Shown here: in pieces, positions 61,498-64,000 of the stretch | Position numbering within the stretch: the first letter of the stretch is position 1 | Layout: each line of letters starts with the position of its first letter | DNA from: Caldilineaceae bacterium | Lineage (GTDB): Bacteria; Chloroflexota; Anaerolineae; Caldilineales; Caldilineaceae | DNA: 64,000 nt | Assembly (NCBI GenBank): GCA_019637645.1 | Contig: JAHBVH010000042.1 | Span: 1 to 64,000 of the forward strand | Reading direction: 5' to 3' | Position numbers and translations under genes: made by a program | Notes under the pieces: model-generated | What the model was told of the DNA's origin: nothing | What the model saw: the letters and a program-made list of their open reading frames with translations, nothing else | The model's database searches: none

Positions 61498-62679
61498 CTA
61501 ATTCAGCAGTTGAAAGGATTCAACCATGGCGGCAAAGGAGGCGGTCGCGGTGTCGGCTTGGTCCGCGGTGGTGGTAAAGGTGAAGGCATAAACCGTTTGG
61601 TTGTGCATCACTAAATATTGATCGATCTGCAAGGCGCGGCTATCGACTAGGCTTCCGCCATTGATCTGATAACTGAGTAAGCGCCCTTGGCCGGTTGCTA
61701 AAGAGAGTGCTGTTGGCGTAATGGGTGTGGTCAAGGCAAATTTGGTTTGTGTTTCTTGGGCCATGACCTCGGCATACAGATCCAGCCCAACATTGGCTGG
61801 CAGCGGTTGCTTCCAGAGGTTGACTGTGGTGATATAGCCCTGACTGAGTAGATCCTGTGGCAGTGCAATGGCAAAAAAGTTGAAGCGGGCATTGACATAA
61901 CTTTCTAGTTGCTGCTGCACCAAGGTCGCGACGGCAGGATTGGCATTGCGCAGGATCTCCATGGCTTGTTGCCAGCTTGTGGTGCTGAGATCAAAAGGTT
62001 GCCAGGTGGGCGGCAAGGTCAACGCAAATCCTTGCTCAGGATAGGTATAGCGTTCACCCTGGGTGACACTTTCTTGGGTAAAGATCGTCGCGGGCAGGGG
62101 CACCGTGAGATTGGTTGGCCGGACAGGCGCTGGCGAAACCGCCATACCAAAGGCTGGTGCCGTCGGTGTGGGTTGACTGGCCGTGGTTGGCACTTCGGAT
62201 AGCTGCGCCAAAGGGGCATAAACCCAAGCTACTGTGTTACTGACACAGCAAACTTGGTACCATTCTCCTGTTGCATCCTGGCTCAAAAATTCATAGCGCT
62301 CTCCCGCATTGGCTGTTTGTAAGATCAGCATGTCGGTGCCAGGCCCACTGCGCAGGTTGACACTATTTCCCGTAATCGTCAAGACACGTTGGGTGACTGT
62401 TGGTGCTGGCGTGGGCGTCGGCGCAACCGTGGTCGCGGTGGCTGGGGCGGCTGGTGGAATATTGACCACGACCTGCAATGCACTCGGGCGAACCGGTGTA
62501 GCGGTCGGCACGGCAAGCTGACTAAACGCAGTCGTGTCTTGCGCCGTGCTTGTGCGCTGGTCCGCTTCTTGGCCCATGGTTTTTTCTGCAGCAGCGACGC
62601 TGCACCCAGTTCCCATCAAGAGCCAGAGGCTGAACAGCCCCCCTAGGATCAGCAATTTGATAAGACGTTTTTCTTGCAT
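61498..62679 (-). CDS. SH3-domain lipoprotein with C-terminal unknown domain
   Basis: The 393-residue exported protein has a signal ending in MGTGC (Cys26 lipidated). A Thr/Pro/Ala linker follows, then an SH3 domain at about 96-162 (VLTITGNSVNLRSGPGTDMLILQTANAGERYEFLSQ...WVYAPLAQL). A second linker leads to a ~190-residue C-terminal domain (YPEQGFALTLPPTWQPFDLS...YAFTFTTTADQADTATASFAAMVESFQ) like the PsbP/DUF1795-type fold of lipoproteins. ATG 62679 has AAGGAG 6 bp upstream. It is monocistronic. It probably binds cell-wall material. Confidence 0.88.
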   Translation of the reverse strand: MQEKRLIKLLILGGLFSLWLLMGTGCSVAAAEKTMGQEADQRTSTAQDTTAFSQLAVPTATPVRPSALQVVVNIPPAAPATATTVAPTPTPAPTVTQRVLTITGNSVNLRSGPGTDMLILQTANAGERYEFLSQDATGEWYQVCCVSNTVAWVYAPLAQLSEVPTTASQPTPTAPAFGMAVSPAPVRPTNLTVPLPATIFTQESVTQGERYTYPEQGFALTLPPTWQPFDLSTTSWQQAMEILRNANPAVATLVQQQLESYVNARFNFFAIALPQDLLSQGYITTVNLWKQPLPANVGLDLYAEVMAQETQTKFALTTPITPTALSLATGQGRLLSYQINGGSLVDSRALQIDQYLVMHNQTVYAFTFTTTADQADTATASFAAMVESFQLLN

Positions 62680-62767
62680 CGTACACTCCTTATCCGATTA
62701 CGGTTTGTCTCCTCTAGCATACCGTACCCTGACTTTAACTGTGATTACAGCTTACTGACATATCCAT

Positions 62768-63916
62768 ATGGCAATTGACTCTCAATCGTTCGTTCAAATG
62801 ATTCATGATGCTCCCCAGCAGTTGGTGTTGGTCTTTGCCGGTGCAGGTCATAGTGCATTGCAACAGTTGTTGGATGTGGCTGGGGCCAGCCGCACGCTAC
62901 TAGAAGCGCTGGTCCCCTATAGCCAAGCGGCCTTTGCGGATTTTCTGGCCTGCCAGCCAGAGCAGTATGTGGCGGCCTCCACGGCGCGCTTGCTGGCTGG
63001 GCGCGCGTATACCCGCGCCCGCCAACTGACCACGGCGGAACAACCATGCTTTGGCATCGCCTGCACCGCGTCGATTGCCACCGATCGGCCCAAGCGGGGC
63101 GAGCATCGCGCCCATGTGGCTCGTTGGCAACCCGAGGGCGTCGTTCAGTATGATCTCTTGCTGGACAAAGGCGCACGCTCGCGTACAGCAGAAGAACAAC
63201 TAGTTAGTCAGCTGATCTTACAAGCCATTGCCGAGGGTTGTAACTTATCTGCTACGCCAGTGCTTACTCTATTGCCAGGAGATCAGCTGGCCGTCGAGCG
63301 CTATACCTATATCCCAGCCGCCCAAGCCCTAACGGCAGGGCAAAGTCACCGGTTGGGCATCACCGCCGATGGCTTGCCGGTGAATGGCGTGCCGCCCGTG
63401 CTGTTATCTGGGGCCTTTAATCCCCTCCATGAGGGGCATTTAGGGATGGCGCAGGCCGCCGAGACGCTGCTCGGGCAGCCAGTGGCCTTTGAACTAGCCG
63501 CGATCAATGTGGATAAGCCACCATTGCCGGTTGCTGAGATTTTGGCACGGATCAGTCAATTCGCTGGGCGCTATACTGTGCTGGCAAGTGACGCGCCAAC
63601 CTACTTGGAAAAAGCCCGGTTATACCCAGGGACTACTTTTGTGGTGGGCTATGATACGGCGGTGCGGATCTTTGCCCCGCGCTACTATGCTAACCGTGAG
63701 GAGCAGATGGTCGCTGCATTGGCGGCGATCGAGGCGTTGGGCTGTCGTTTCTTGGTGGCTGGCCGTCTGGATGCCGAAGGCGTTTTTCGGAGCTTGGCGG
63801 ATGTGGCGGTGCCGCCGCGGTTTGCGGCGCTTTTCACCGCCATTCCTGAGACACTCTTTCGCCGTGATATTTCTTCCACCGCCTTACGCAGTGGGCAAGA
63901 GCGGGGGAGCCGGTAG
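62768..63916 (+). CDS. PncC/CinA-like domain fused to a NadD/NMNAT-type nucleotidyltransferase
   Basis: The protein has 382 residues. Residues 1-~160 resemble the CinA C-terminal (nicotinamide-nucleotide amidohydrolase) fold: LVFAGAGHSALQQLLDVAGASRTLLEALVPYSQAAFADFL, then FGIACTASIATDRPKRG. From about 208 a cytidylyltransferase-like domain begins VLLSGAFNPLHEGHLGM, with the HxGH nucleotide motif (221-224) and the closing ISSTALR. The two activities belong to NAD salvage and repair (NMN deamidation and dinucleotide formation). The start ATG 62768 has no clear ribosome site but fits the fold. The reaction is inferred from fold motifs. Confidence 0.85.
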   Translation: MAIDSQSFVQMIHDAPQQLVLVFAGAGHSALQQLLDVAGASRTLLEALVPYSQAAFADFLACQPEQYVAASTARLLAGRAYTRARQLTTAEQPCFGIACTASIATDRPKRGEHRAHVARWQPEGVVQYDLLLDKGARSRTAEEQLVSQLILQAIAEGCNLSATPVLTLLPGDQLAVERYTYIPAAQALTAGQSHRLGITADGLPVNGVPPVLLSGAFNPLHEGHLGMAQAAETLLGQPVAFELAAINVDKPPLPVAEILARISQFAGRYTVLASDAPTYLEKARLYPGTTFVVGYDTAVRIFAPRYYANREEQMVAALAAIEALGCRFLVAGRLDAEGVFRSLADVAVPPRFAALFTAIPETLFRRDISSTALRSGQERGSR

Positions 63917-63929
63917 CGCTATTCCTGGC

Positions 63930-63958
63930 TTGGTCGGTTGGCGACACCAACCGACCAA
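63930..63958. terminator. 12-bp perfect hairpin after the last gene
   Basis: TTGGTCGGTTGG and CCAACCGACCAA pair perfectly around CGACA. No T run follows, so it may be a REP-like structure or a factor-dependent stop. The remaining bases to 64000 show no gene. Confidence 0.7.
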
Positions 63959-64000
63959 ACGACTGACTTTCACCCTTTGGGGTGCTCCATTACTTGGGCC

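Overview
The window looks like chromosomal DNA from a free-living member of the Chloroflexota, probably a heterotroph of the Caldilineae/Anaerolineae/Chloroflexia type. This is inferred from style, not from a marker gene. The signs are secreted proteins with long Thr/Pro linkers (for example 13738-15957), very large SARP-type ATPase/TPR regulators, a riboflavin/HMP-type NMT1/THI5 ABC transporter, a sigma factor fused to a bifunctional-nuclease domain, and many short palindromic intergenic repeats. No rRNA, tRNA, CRISPR array, integrase or classical transposase was recognised.

Layout. 1-4032: an ABC importer operon (permease end, ATPase, permease, lipoprotein binding protein). It is interrupted between the first permease and the ATPase by a GxxExxY-family gene enclosed in perfect 33-bp inverted repeats. 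4097-6731 (minus): a BaiN/HI0933-type flavoprotein and a GNAT-metallo-beta-lactamase fusion. 7039-12879: DNA polymerase X, an SH3 lipoprotein, NAD-dependent DNA ligase and an amidase. 13166-15957: an ECF sigma factor and a coupled membrane protein with a cadherin/Ig-like sensor. 16135-23764: galE, an SDR, a Tat-exported intradiol dioxygenase, two DoxX proteins, an AtuA pair, a VOC dioxygenase-like protein and an FMN reductase, which together suggest aromatic or terpenoid breakdown. 24098-33078: two large SARP regulators, a phosphoesterase, an SDR and an NTF2-like protein. 33284-40726: sigma-BFN fusion, L-arabonate-type dehydratase, Rpn nuclease, a two-component system and two unknown membrane proteins.

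40738-49300: a CoA-transferase/HD phosphohydrolase/enoyl-CoA hydratase operon, a GH172-type glycosidase, and a glycolate-oxidase operon in which GlcD and GlcE are fused. 49379-55039: MutY, an FAD amine-oxidase/PPOX-like enzyme, an enolase-superfamily dehydratase and a large surface protein. 55501-63916: XseA, a CHAT protease-FGE/C-type-lectin-fold fusion, a sugar dehydrogenase/isomerase pair, an SH3 lipoprotein and a PncC-like/nucleotidyltransferase fusion.

Several genes spread over the window (GH172, arabonate-type dehydratase, enolase-superfamily enzyme, MDR dehydrogenase, TIM-barrel isomerase, GlcDE/GlcF) fit oxidative use of plant-type sugars and sugar acids, although they are not one operon. 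The most unusual items are the GxxExxY island with its 33-bp inverted repeats and a gene-less relative near 18.2 kb, a five-copy family of 33-bp palindromes (twice nested in a longer MITE-like element), the CHAT-FGE protein, and a set of uncommon domain fusions.
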